Source: Aldehydirespirator sp965221605
GTDB taxonomy: Bacteria > Actinomycetota > Acidimicrobiia > Acidimicrobiales > Aldehydirespiratoraceae
DNA: 64,000 nucleotides
Direction of reading: 5' to 3'
Assembly (NCBI GenBank): GCA_965221605.1
Contig: CBDCSK010000005.1
Location: 1-64,000, forward strand
A program made the position numbers and the translations under genes. This document shows positions 8,174 to 16,186 of this stretch, piece after piece. The notes under the pieces were generated by a model. That model made no database searches. It saw only the letters and a program-made list of their open reading frames with translations, and was not told where the DNA came from. Numbering within the stretch: the first letter of the stretch is position 1; each line of letters begins with the position of its first letter.

Positions 8174-9949
8174 TCAGGCTGGGGGTAGGACTCGCAGGCC
8201 TAGTTCTTGGAGGTGGGCGTCGGCTATGGGGCTGGGGGCGTCGGTGAGGGGGTCGGCACCGGACTGGGTCTTGGGGAAGGCGATCACCTCGCGGATGTTC
8301 TCCTCCCCCACCAGCAGGGCGGCCAGCCGGTCCAGGCCCACTGCGAAACCGGCGTGGGGCGGGGCGCCGTAGCGGAAGGCGTCGAGCAGGAACCCGAAGC
8401 GCTCCTGGGCCTCGTCGGGCGCGATGCCCAAGACTTCGAAGATGCGCTGCTGGACCTCGCGCCGGTGGATCCTCACGCTGCCCGAGCCCAGCTCCCAGCC
8501 GTTGAGCACCAGGTCGTAGGCCTGGCTGCGGATGGCTAGCAGTGCCTCGCCGTCGAGTGGCTGTCCCGACATCAGCACCGGCAGGTCGTCGGTGTGGGGC
8601 ATGGTGAAGGGGTGGTGCGAGGGGATCGGCTCGCCCTCGGCGGTGAGTCCCTCGAACAGCGGGAAGTCGATCACCCACAGGTAGTTGAAGCGGCCGTCGT
8701 TGACCGGCGGGCGGCCCAGTTCCAGGCGCAGCAGCCCCAGCACGTGGCGAACCAGCGGGCGCTCGTCGGCTACCAGGAAAACCATGTCCCCGGGCCGGGC
8801 CTTCAGGGCCTCGATCACGCCGGCGCCCTCGTCCGGCGACAGGAACTTGGCCACCCCGGCATCGAGGGCCGAGCCTGCATCCTCCGCGGCTACGACCCGC
8901 ATCCAGGCCAGGCCCTTGGCTCCCCAACGCTGGCAGGTGGCCACCAGTTCGTCGACGCGGCTGCGGGGCAGGGTCTCGGCGCCGCCGGTGAGGCAGATCC
9001 CCTTCACGCACGGAGCCTGGAACACCCGGGCCTTGGTGTCGGCGAAGATCGGGGTGAGCTCGACCAACTCCATGCCGAAGCGGGTGTCGGGCTTGTCGGA
9101 GCCGAAGCGCTCCATGGCGTCGTGCCAGGTCATGCGATCGAAGGTGCCGGGATCATGCCCGGCGACCTCGACGGTGGCCTCGGCCACGGCGGTGGTCACG
9201 AAGCCGAGCACATCGTCGCGGGTCGCGAACGAAGCCTCCACGTCGAGCTGGGAGAACTCGAACTGGCGGTCGGCCCGCAGATCCTCGTCGCGCAGGCAGC
9301 GGGCGATCTGGTAGTAGCGGTCGACGCCGCCCACCATGGTGAGCTGCTTGAAGATCTGGGGGCTCTGGGGCAGGGCGTAGAACGAGCCCGGCTCCTTGCG
9401 GGACGGCACCACGAAGTCGCGGGCCCCCTCGGGGGTGGAGGCGATGAGAATCGGAGTCTCGACCTCAACGAACCCTTGAGCGTCCATGGCCCGGCGGATG
9501 GCCCGGTTGACCGCGGCCCGGGCCCGCAGGTTTCGCTGCATTCGGGGCTTGCGCAGATCGACGTAGCGGTGCCGCAGTCGCAGCGTCTCGTCCACGTCGG
9601 TGCGCTCGTCGAGGGGGAACGGCGGCGGCTCGGCCCTAGACAGCAGCTCGACCTCGCAATCCTGGAGCTCGATCTCGCCGGTGGCCAGCGCCGGGTTGGC
9701 GGTGCCCTCGGGGCGCAGCGTGACGGTGCCGGTGATGCGCACGACGTATTCCGAGCGCAGGTCGCGGGCGCCGTCCACCACGCACTGGAGCACGCCCGTG
9801 TGGTCGCGCAGGTCGATGAACGCGAGGTGCTCGCTGTGCTCACGGCGGCGGTCCACCCAGCCGCACACCGCGACGGCGCGGCCCGCGTCGCCGGATCCGA
9901 GACGGCCGCACAGGTCGGTCCGCATGGCGGTGGCGTAGCTCCCGGTCAT
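8174..9949 (-). CDS. aspS: Aspartyl-tRNA synthetase, possibly non-discriminating
   Basis: This is a 591-residue bacterial-type class II aspartyl-tRNA synthetase. It shows the anticodon-binding OB fold (AVAVCGWVDRRREHSEH), motif 2 region FKQLTMVGGVDRYYQIARCL, the GAD insertion, and motif 3 (GFAVGLDRLAALLVGEENIR). The histidine in RRREH sits where bacterial enzymes that also charge tRNA-Asn usually have histidine rather than leucine. That makes a non-discriminating enzyme plausible, but this is inference. The open frame runs to 10015 through a repeat. ATGs at 9958, 9949 and 9925 are all possible, and alignment to other actinobacterial enzymes favours 9949 or 9925. Confidence 0.93.
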   Translation of the reverse strand: MTGSYATAMRTDLCGRLGSGDAGRAVAVCGWVDRRREHSEHLAFIDLRDHTGVLQCVVDGARDLRSEYVVRITGTVTLRPEGTANPALATGEIELQDCEVELLSRAEPPPFPLDERTDVDETLRLRHRYVDLRKPRMQRNLRARAAVNRAIRRAMDAQGFVEVETPILIASTPEGARDFVVPSRKEPGSFYALPQSPQIFKQLTMVGGVDRYYQIARCLRDEDLRADRQFEFSQLDVEASFATRDDVLGFVTTAVAEATVEVAGHDPGTFDRMTWHDAMERFGSDKPDTRFGMELVELTPIFADTKARVFQAPCVKGICLTGGAETLPRSRVDELVATCQRWGAKGLAWMRVVAAEDAGSALDAGVAKFLSPDEGAGVIEALKARPGDMVFLVADERPLVRHVLGLLRLELGRPPVNDGRFNYLWVIDFPLFEGLTAEGEPIPSHHPFTMPHTDDLPVLMSGQPLDGEALLAIRSQAYDLVLNGWELGSGSVRIHRREVQQRIFEVLGIAPDEAQERFGFLLDAFRYGAPPHAGFAVGLDRLAALLVGEENIREVIAFPKTQSGADPLTDAPSPIADAHLQELGLRVLPPA

Positions 9950-9975
9950 GGCCGACATCACCGCAGCCACCAACT

Positions 9976-10110
9976 CGATCCCGAACTGGCAGCAGAATGC
10001 GCGAATACCGTGCAAAACGCTGCCAATTCGGCTGGAGGCAGCCGCCCGATCCCGAACCGGCAGCAGAATGCGCGAATACCGTGCAAAACGCTGCCAATTC
10101 GGCTGGAGGC
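9976..10110. repeat. Tandem pair of 64-base palindromic repeats upstream of aspS
   Basis: Two copies, 9976-10039 and 10047-10110, differ at one base and are separated by seven bases. Read on the minus strand, each unit folds into a 13-pair stem (CCGAATTGGCAGC with GCTGCCGGTTCGG, using G-U pairs) and an inner six-pair hairpin TGCACG-GTATT-CGCGCA. They fill the gap between the hisS stop and the aspS start. They could be a duplicated regulatory leader for aspS or a small mobile palindrome. I saw no other copy in the window. Confidence 0.85.
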
Positions 10111-10118
10111 CCGGGTTG

Positions 10119-11396
10119 TCACGACGCGGCTCCGGCCAGCATCTCGGTGACGGCCGCCACCACCTCGGGCTCCGGCACCTGCAGCTGGCTGCCGCCGGGG
10201 CGCATGTCGCGCACGGTGGCTGCGCCCGCGGCCTGCTCGTCGGGACCGACGATCACCGCCACGGTCGCCCCGGACCGGTCGGCCCGCTTCATCTGGGCCT
10301 TCATCGACCGTCCGTCGAAGGCCCGGTCCACACCGAGGCCTGCCTGCCGGAGCCGGTCGCACAGCACCACCGCGCTCTGGCCGCCGACGACGTCCACCAC
10401 GAAGGCCTGCACCGGCGAGGGATCGGGAGCGAAAGCGCCCTCGGCGTCGCAGGCCAGCAGGATGCGGTCGACGCCCAGCGCGAAGCCGATTCCCGGCGTC
10501 GGGGGCCCGCCCAGTTCCTCCACCAGACCGTCGTAGCGCCCGCCGCCTCCCACCGCGTTCTGGGCGGTGTCGAGCCCGTCGGCCACGAACTCGAAGGTGG
10601 TGCGGGTGTAGTAGTCGAGCCCCCGCACCAGGCGGGGCGACACCTCATAGGACGCAGACAGGCTGTCGAGCCCGGCGGTAACCGCGGCGAAGTGCTCGGC
10701 CGATTCACCGGAGAGGAAGTCGGCCATCACCGGCGCGGCCGCGATCACCGGCTGGTCCTGCTTCCGCTTCGAGTCGAGCACCCGCAGCGGGTTGCGCTCC
10801 AGGGTGGCCCGGGACTGCTCGGAGAGCTCGCCGCGCCGTGACTCGAGGTACGCGGTCAGAGCGGCGTCGTAGGCGGGGCGGCTCTGAACGTCTCCGAGAC
10901 TGTTGATCAGCAGGCGCACCCGGCTTATGCCGAGGGCCTCGTAGAAGCGCACGCCGAGCCCGATCACCTCCACGTCGGCGTGGGGGTCGTCGGTGCCGAG
11001 GGTCTCCACGCCGACCTGCTCGAACTGCCGGTAGCGGCCGGCCTGGGGCCGCTCGTAGCGGAACTGGGGGCCCGAATACCAGATCTTCCACGGCGGGGTG
11101 GGCCGGTGCTCGGCGAAGGCCCGGCAGACGCTGGCCGTCAACTCGGGGCGAAGGGCGAGGTGCCGGGGCGGGTCTCCCTTGTCGAAGAACTCGAACAGCT
11201 CCTTGGTGACCACCTCGTTGGCGGCGCCGAGGCGCTGGAACACTCCGAAGTCCTCGAAGATGGGCGACTCCAGCAGCCCAAAGCCGGCCCGCTCGGCCAG
11301 ATCGGAGAACACACCCACCAGCCGCCGCCGCCGCCACGCCTCCGGCGCCAGGATGTCGCGGGTGCCCACCGGGGCGCGGAACAACGGCTTGGCCAC
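10119..11396 (-). CDS. hisS: Histidyl-tRNA synthetase
   Basis: The 425-residue class II synthetase charges tRNA-His. It shows GTRDILAPEAWRRRRL at the start, motif 1 region PIFEDFGVFQRLG, LALRPELTASVCRAF, motif 2 YSGPQFRYERPQAGRYRQF, the histidine-specific VRGLDYYTRTTFEF near residue 260, and motif 3 with GGGGRYDGLVEELGG and GIGFALGVDRILLA. An anticodon-binding domain ends the protein. It lies directly upstream of aspS, a common pairing in bacteria, and the two probably share a transcript through the repeat region. Confidence 0.96.
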   Translation of the reverse strand: MAKPLFRAPVGTRDILAPEAWRRRRLVGVFSDLAERAGFGLLESPIFEDFGVFQRLGAANEVVTKELFEFFDKGDPPRHLALRPELTASVCRAFAEHRPTPPWKIWYSGPQFRYERPQAGRYRQFEQVGVETLGTDDPHADVEVIGLGVRFYEALGISRVRLLINSLGDVQSRPAYDAALTAYLESRRGELSEQSRATLERNPLRVLDSKRKQDQPVIAAAPVMADFLSGESAEHFAAVTAGLDSLSASYEVSPRLVRGLDYYTRTTFEFVADGLDTAQNAVGGGGRYDGLVEELGGPPTPGIGFALGVDRILLACDAEGAFAPDPSPVQAFVVDVVGGQSAVVLCDRLRQAGLGVDRAFDGRSMKAQMKRADRSGATVAVIVGPDEQAAGAATVRDMRPGGSQLQVPEPEVVAAVTEMLAGAAS

Positions 11397-11521
11397 AACC
11401 CCCGAGGCTACCGCCGCCCCGCAACATGCCAGAGCAGCCCACCCAACCTATTTTAGGAATAGTTCTGATTCCTGATATAGTCCATCCACGACACTTGGAC
11501 CCTCCAGAAAGGAAGCAAGCG
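11397..11521 (+). promoter_or_regulatory. AT-rich divergent promoter region
   Basis: This 125-base gap separates hisS (minus) from the coiled-coil protein gene (plus). It holds a candidate -10 TATAGT at 11476-11481 inside GATATAG. It also holds two small inverted repeats, CTATT-TTAGG-AATAG and GGAAT-AGTTCTG-ATTCC, and a clear ribosome-binding site AAAGGAAG six bases before the ATG at 11522. Its base composition stands out from the GC-rich neighbours. Confidence 0.5.
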
Positions 11522-12457
11522 ATGATGATTATTAGGTGGCGAGCGGCGACGCTCGCGATCGTGGCGATCGTGGCGATCGTCGTCGCCAGCGGCGGCGTCC
11601 TCGGCTTGACACTCGCCGAGGCCGCGAGTGTGAATGAAGACCGGCTAGCACGGATCGACGCGAAGCTCGATTCGCTCTCCGAGGCCGCCGACCGCATCCA
11701 CGGGACGCCGGGTCTGAATGAAGACCGGCTAGCACGGATCGGCGCGAAGCTCGATTCGCTCTCCGAGGCCGTAGACCGCATCCATGACTCGCTCGCTGAC
11801 CCCGATCGTGACATGAACGTCGGCGGCGCCCGGCGCGTCAACGACCATCTCATCGGGACGATGACGCTGCTCAAGCAGGCGGCCAAGCAACTGGCAGCTG
11901 TCGAGACGGAGCCGGCGGGGGCCCGGTACGTCAACGACCGTCTCATCGAGACGATGACGCTGCTCAAGCAGGCGGCCAGGCAGCTGGCGGATGCCGAGTC
12001 GGAGCTGGCGCGGCCGCGCAACAGCGCGGGCGCGAAGGCGGATCGCAAGTTCGGCAAGCACGGCATCTACACGCTCACCAGCGACAGCTGGCAAAGCAGC
12101 CGCGGCGACGTCATCATTGCGCAGCAAGTCTGCGATGGCGTAGTCGACTACCCGAATGGTGTTTGGACCTGCTACGGCTCCACATGGATCGAAATGCGCC
12201 ACGCGACCACGCTCACCCCCGGCCGCGAGGGCGTCCCGTTCCCCGGCGTCTATGAGATCTCCATCGCCTGCGCGGCGAACTACGAGGGCAATTCCCTGAT
12301 CGTGGATCCGAACGACCGCGACATCTCAGCGGAGAATCCCCGGGACTGGGCGGTCGAAGGCCCAGCGGGAGCGGTCACCCCCCGGCGGTACACGAGCAGC
12401 CCCTCCCTCTGGATCTACTGCCACGACTGGACGTTGACATTCAGCGAGGCCAGCTGA
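11522..12457 (+). CDS. Secreted or membrane-anchored coiled-coil protein with duplicated segments
   Basis: This 311-residue protein has no family that I recognise. The first 30 residues form a signal peptide or anchor (TLAIVAIVAIVVASGGVLGL). Residues 37-92 are two near-identical 28-residue units (NEDRLARIDAKLDSLSEA). Next come two copies of a 31-residue unit (VNDHLIGTMTLLKQAAKQLA). All four are heptad-like and likely coiled coil. The last 120 residues form a cysteine-containing globular domain with a YTLTSDSWQSSRGD start. The ATG was chosen for its ribosome-binding site AAAGGAAG; an earlier in-frame start at 11426 lies in the promoter region. A strong hairpin follows the stop. Confidence 0.75.
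   Translation: MMIIRWRAATLAIVAIVAIVVASGGVLGLTLAEAASVNEDRLARIDAKLDSLSEAADRIHGTPGLNEDRLARIGAKLDSLSEAVDRIHDSLADPDRDMNVGGARRVNDHLIGTMTLLKQAAKQLAAVETEPAGARYVNDRLIETMTLLKQAARQLADAESELARPRNSAGAKADRKFGKHGIYTLTSDSWQSSRGDVIIAQQVCDGVVDYPNGVWTCYGSTWIEMRHATTLTPGREGVPFPGVYEISIACAANYEGNSLIVDPNDRDISAENPRDWAVEGPAGAVTPRRYTSSPSLWIYCHDWTLTFSEAS
11631..11798 (+). repeat. Two tandem 84-base repeats inside the coiled-coil gene
   Basis: The segment starting TGAATGAAGACCGGCTAGCA at 11631 recurs at 11715 with only a few differences, giving a 28-codon tandem duplication. The high nucleotide identity indicates a recent event. A second, more diverged pair of about 31 codons follows at roughly 11820-12010. Confidence 0.85.
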
Positions 12458-12468
12458 GGCCGACGGGC

Positions 12469-12504
12469 GGCGCGAGCCTCGGGTGATCATCCGGGGCTCG
12501 CGCC
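12469..12504 (+). terminator. Strong hairpin after the coiled-coil gene
   Basis: GGCGCGAGC pairs perfectly with GCTCGCGCC across a short loop with further partial pairing. It starts 11 bases after the stop at 12457. There is no U-tract, as is usual for terminators in GC-rich actinobacteria. The remaining 140 bases up to the ATPase gene hold nothing that I recognise. Confidence 0.6.
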
Positions 12505-12645
12505 GCGTCATTGGGCTGATCATTGCGGTTGTCAAGTCCGGCGACGGTGATGGGTGGGGTAGTGTGGGTTTAGTCCTCGACGGGCAAAGCCTTGACGGTT
12601 GGGGATGAGTCGGCGGTGCCGGCGCGGAGAGTTGCTGGTCGGCGG

Positions 12646-13950
12646 TCAGGGGCCCAGGGCAGCGAGGGGGACCACTTGGACGCCGTCTCGGTGCGTGAAG
12701 CTGTAGCCGGTGGCTGTGATGACGATCAGGGCTGAGGGCTCGCCCGCCCGGGCGGTGTCGACCCGGTTCCTCAGACGCAGCAGGGAACTGGTGCCCTGCT
12801 CTATCAGCTCCTCGCCGCCGAGCTTGATCTCGGCGGCCATCCACTCGCCGTCGGCCCGCTCGATCACTGCGTCCACCTCCAGCGAGTTGTTGTCCCGGAA
12901 GTAGGAGATCCGACAGTCGTTGGCCTGGGCGTACACCCGCAGATCACGCATCGCCAGGGACTCGAACAGCAGACCGAGGAAGCCGAGGTCGGCTCGTAGC
13001 CGCTTCGGACCGGTCCGCAGCGCGGCGACCGCCAACGAAGGATCTACGAAGTAGCGCTTCTCCGAGCGTCGCAGTTGCGCTCTGGACCGCAGATGAGGCG
13101 CCCAGGCCGGCACGCCCTCCACCACGAACAGCCGTGACAGGGCGTCGATGTAGCGCTTGACCGTGCGCGGATGGACCGGAGTGTCGCGGCCGCCGCTCAT
13201 GTCGGCGGCCAGCGCCGTGTAGGAGGCGTCGGTGGACTCGTTGCGGCCCAACGACACGAGCAGGCGGCTCATTCCCGCGGGATCATGGGCCGGGCCGCCC
13301 GAGCGGGCCACGTCGGTCCTGGCGATCTCGCCGAGATAGCCCCGCAGCCGTGCCTGGGCCCCGATCGCGGGCTCCCCCAGCAGCCACGGCCAGCCGCCCC
13401 GGCACACGAGGTCCACCATCTCGGGGAGGCTCAGGTCGGAGCCCCCGCCCGCCGGCCGCTCGCCGTCGAACAGCCGGGCCAGCGACACGGCGCCACTCGA
13501 CTCGCCCGACTCGAACAGCGACATCGGCCGCATGCGCACCCGCAGGACCCGACCCGCGCCCGAGTGCCTGGTCATGTCATCCGGGGGGTCCGCCGAGCCG
13601 GTGAGGATGAACTGGCCCGCCTGGGCCCGGCGGTCGCAGGCGTGGCGCATGGGGTTCCATATCCGGGGCGCCAACTGCCATTCGTCCAGGAGCCGGGGAA
13701 CGTCGCCGTCGAGGAGCGCGCCGGGGTCGAGCGCCGCAGCCAGGCGGGCGTCGTCGGACTCATCGATGACCGCCTCGCTGCGGGCGAAGCGGCGGGCCGT
13801 CCAAGTCTTCCCGCAAGCCCGTGGCCCCTCGACGACGACCGCGGGAGTCGCACACAGCGCGAACTCCAATTCACGGTCCACCACCCGTGCCAGATAGCCC
13901 GCCGGTGTCAAGGTACCAGGCACAAAGACCTCCGTCTCGTCCACCCTCAC
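12646..13950 (-). CDS. AAA-family ATPase with DUF4143 domain
   Basis: This 434-residue protein is of the common AAA_14/DUF4143 family. Near residue 40 is Walker A (VVVEGPRACGKTWTARRFAR), near 85 the acidic LLDEWQLAPRIW, and near 115 the sensor-like FILTGSADP. The C-terminal half has the DUF4143 pattern ending with a nuclease-fold-like piece (NNSLEVDAVIERADGEWMAAEIKLGGEEL), where VDAVIE...AEIK fits a PD-(D/E)XK core. The biological role of the family is unknown. It is divergent from the restriction-modification pair and shares a 108-base promoter region with it. The start is GTG at 13950, close behind a perfect -10 box. Confidence 0.87.
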   Translation of the reverse strand: MRVDETEVFVPGTLTPAGYLARVVDRELEFALCATPAVVVEGPRACGKTWTARRFARSEAVIDESDDARLAAALDPGALLDGDVPRLLDEWQLAPRIWNPMRHACDRRAQAGQFILTGSADPPDDMTRHSGAGRVLRVRMRPMSLFESGESSGAVSLARLFDGERPAGGGSDLSLPEMVDLVCRGGWPWLLGEPAIGAQARLRGYLGEIARTDVARSGGPAHDPAGMSRLLVSLGRNESTDASYTALAADMSGGRDTPVHPRTVKRYIDALSRLFVVEGVPAWAPHLRSRAQLRRSEKRYFVDPSLAVAALRTGPKRLRADLGFLGLLFESLAMRDLRVYAQANDCRISYFRDNNSLEVDAVIERADGEWMAAEIKLGGEELIEQGTSSLLRLRNRVDTARAGEPSALIVITATGYSFTHRDGVQVVPLAALGP

Positions 13951-13963
13951 GTTGAAGTGCAGA

Positions 13964-13969
13964 ATTATA
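13964..13969 (-). promoter_or_regulatory. Consensus -10 box, probably leaderless transcript
   Basis: The minus strand reads TATAAT here, 13 bases before the GTG start of the DUF4143 ATPase. With normal spacing transcription would start within a few bases of the GTG, so the message is probably leaderless. No convincing -35 box is visible. The AT-rich stretch 13951-14010 also must hold the promoter for the divergent methyltransferase gene. Confidence 0.55.
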
Positions 13970-14058
13970 TCAGTAGCAAGTGCGGAAATATTGATTAGGC
14001 AAGTGCTAGAAAGGGAGGGTGCCCTGCCCTGTCACAGGGGTCCGCTACTGTCGGCCTC

Positions 14059-14988
14059 ATGCAGCCGGCAGGTGTTCCCCACGGTCGTCCGGCCGTCCCA
14101 GCGGACCCGGATGCTGTGCTGTCGCAACTCCTAGAGAAGGTAGTCATTTGGGGCGACGCGGCGGAGTGGCTGCCGAGCCTGCCGGAGGGAAGCGTCGACC
14201 TGTTCTTCACATCGCCGCCCTACGCGGACGCTCGCTCGTACTCGGAGATCCACCCGGACCACTACGTCGAGTGGTTCCTTCCGTTCGCCGCCGCGATGCT
14301 CGACGCGACAGCCGAGTCCGGGTCATTCGTGTTGAACATCAAGAATCGCGTCGCGAACGCGGGTCCCCTCCGGGGGCAGCGTCACCCTTACGTGTACGAG
14401 TTGGTGCTGGGCATGCAGCAGATGGGCTGGCGGTGGATCGAGACCTACATCTGGTCGAAGCCCAACGCCATCCCAGGCCGTTTCGGGCCGCGCACCAAGG
14501 ACAGCTTCGAGTACGTCTACCACTTCGCCAAGGGCACCAAGCCCTATTTCTATCTCGACGCCGTGCGGGTTCCGTACAAGGCAGACCGCGCCGAGATCGA
14601 CCGGCGCCGCCTCGACGGCAACGGGCGGCGCAACACCGAGGCCGGCTTCGGACGCGACCGGCGCAAGACCTACGACAAGGGAGGCGCCGATCCGGGCAAC
14701 GTCATCGAGGTGTGCCAGACGTACAACCAGCACAAGGGCCCGGCCGGCCAGCACACCGCGGTGATGCCAGAAGGGCTAGCGACGTTCTTCGTCAAAGCCG
14801 CCTGCCCACCGGACGGCTTGGTGATCGATCCCTTCGCAGGGTCGGGAACAACGGTCGTCGTCGGTCGTCGATACCAGCGGCGCGCCGCAGGCATCGAACT
14901 ACACCGCGACTATGTCGAGGTATCCCGCCGCCGCGTCGCCGCCGATGAGGCAGATGATCCCCAAGGGCAGTTGAGTGTCGCTGTCTGA
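14059..14988 (+). CDS. Type II DNA methyltransferase, beta class (N4-cytosine or N6-adenine)
   Basis: This 309-residue methyltransferase has the circularly permuted beta-class order. The catalytic motif IV (LFFTSPPYADARSYSEIHPD) comes near residue 55, and the AdoMet-binding motif I (VIDPFAGSGTTVVVGRRYQ) near 255. The TSPPY form is most frequent in N4-cytosine enzymes, but N6-adenine cannot be excluded. The central region with WSKPNAIPGRFGPRTKDSFE is the likely target-recognition part. Its 3' end overlaps the nuclease gene by 14 bases, so the pair forms a compact restriction-modification operon. Target sequence unknown. Confidence 0.9.
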   Translation: MQPAGVPHGRPAVPADPDAVLSQLLEKVVIWGDAAEWLPSLPEGSVDLFFTSPPYADARSYSEIHPDHYVEWFLPFAAAMLDATAESGSFVLNIKNRVANAGPLRGQRHPYVYELVLGMQQMGWRWIETYIWSKPNAIPGRFGPRTKDSFEYVYHFAKGTKPYFYLDAVRVPYKADRAEIDRRRLDGNGRRNTEAGFGRDRRKTYDKGGADPGNVIEVCQTYNQHKGPAGQHTAVMPEGLATFFVKAACPPDGLVIDPFAGSGTTVVVGRRYQRRAAGIELHRDYVEVSRRRVAADEADDPQGQLSVAV

Positions 14989-16090
14989 CGACGAACAGGC
15001 GATCCTCGAGCAAGCGGGAGGCAACCCCAACCCCGTCGATCGACAACGAGCTGTTGGCATCTACCTGGCGAAGTCCGGCCCGGATCAGGCGCAGGCCGGG
15101 AATCTGCTGGTGACGGGCTTCCTCGCCCACACTCGCCCGTCGTTCCACCTGATACCCAAGGGCGATTCGATGGCCGACGAGCCGAGCTTCGCCGACGCGT
15201 ACGCAGCGTTGGCCGACGGCACCGAGAACTTCTCACGCCGGGATACTCAATCACTGGCCGAGGTTCTTCGGCACACGCCTGCGGCGCTCGCGCCGCTGCG
15301 GATGATCGTGGGGCTGACCTACAACGAACTCGCAGTCGCCATCACGCTCGCGGATGCAGGGGCACGCTCCAGCGGAGAGGCCCTCAAGAAGTTCGAGCGA
15401 AGCCCTCCACCCGAGCAAGCGTCAGAGAGGCACAACCAGCTAGCCGCGAGAATCGCTCAAGCGGTTACCGCGGCCATGCGCCGGGAGATCCTGACGGTCC
15501 CACCCAGCGCCGAGGCGTATTTCCATTCCAAACTGGACAAGCGCGACACCCGAGACGGCTGGTCGAGCGTCCAGGCGGACGCAGGCGGAGTGCCGTACTC
15601 AGCACTGCTCTACCAGCGATACGTTGGAGGAGTCTGGAGGCAGGTTCAGGATGCCTACTCGGAGGTGAAGGTCGACGCCATCCTCGAGTACCCGCTGCGC
15701 GACCTACTCGACGAGCACGGCATCCCCTATCACCACACAAGACCCGGTGCGTCGGGTGCCCAAGAGACCGCTGAACGCTACGGCATGTCACCCGGACCTG
15801 ACTTCGTAATACCTGACGAAGCTCCCACGCTTGTGGTCGAGTCGAAGGTCGGAGAGGACGGCGGGACCGTCCGGGACAAGGCCGCCCGCATCAAGAGCAT
15901 GACAAGCGCAGCGGACGACGAAGGCCTGAGGGCATGCGCACTGGTGGACGGCAAGGGATGGACCGAACGCACCACAGCCCTCCTAGAAGTCATCGTCACG
16001 ACTCAGGGACGCACTTACACGCTGTCGACGCTTGAGCACATATTGCAGCTTCCCGAAATCGCGGCAGTCATGCCCAATGCCATGAAATAG
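14975..16090 (+). CDS. Putative type II restriction endonuclease (PD-(D/E)XK)
   Basis: This is a 371-residue protein that I do not recognise by overall sequence. Near the C-terminus GPDFVIPDEAPTLVVESKVG contains a PD-(D/E)XK catalytic core, with Asp276, Glu289 and Lys291 as the likely metal and catalytic residues. The N-terminal half is helical and may recognise DNA. The start is GTG at 14975, overlapping the methyltransferase by 14 bases. A nuclease fused in operon with a beta-class methyltransferase fits a type II system. The specificity and whether it is active are unknown. Confidence 0.78.
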   Translation: MSLSDDEQAILEQAGGNPNPVDRQRAVGIYLAKSGPDQAQAGNLLVTGFLAHTRPSFHLIPKGDSMADEPSFADAYAALADGTENFSRRDTQSLAEVLRHTPAALAPLRMIVGLTYNELAVAITLADAGARSSGEALKKFERSPPPEQASERHNQLAARIAQAVTAAMRREILTVPPSAEAYFHSKLDKRDTRDGWSSVQADAGGVPYSALLYQRYVGGVWRQVQDAYSEVKVDAILEYPLRDLLDEHGIPYHHTRPGASGAQETAERYGMSPGPDFVIPDEAPTLVVESKVGEDGGTVRDKAARIKSMTSAADDEGLRACALVDGKGWTERTTALLEVIVTTQGRTYTLSTLEHILQLPEIAAVMPNAMK

Positions 16091-16164
16091 GATCGAGTCA
16101 CGCTGTTCGGGGACTACTTACGTGTGTAGCCAAACCGCAGGTCACGGCTAGGAGCGGATGTCAC

Positions 16165-16186
16165 ACCCCCCTGCGATAATGGGGGT
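16165..16186 (+). promoter_or_regulatory. Transposase promoter with flanking inverted repeat
   Basis: ACCCCC (16165-16170) and GGGGGT (16181-16186) form an inverted repeat around CTGCGATAAT, which includes a -10-like GATAAT at 16175-16180. The transposase ATG follows immediately. The arrangement implies a very short leader and could let the hairpin damp expression. I could not identify the terminal inverted repeats of the element. Confidence 0.45.

Noticed and set aside
9976..10110. CRISPR-like or T-box interpretation of the tandem repeats
   Set aside because: There are only two units separated by seven bases, so no spacers. The conserved T-box sequence is not present.
9948..10841. 297-residue plus-strand frame across the repeats and hisS
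   Set aside because: It is the antisense shadow of hisS joined to the repeat region.
12646..13950. DUF4143 ATPase as the antitoxin or toxin of a toxin-antitoxin pair
   Set aside because: There is no small partner gene in the same direction and the protein is a full-length ATPase.
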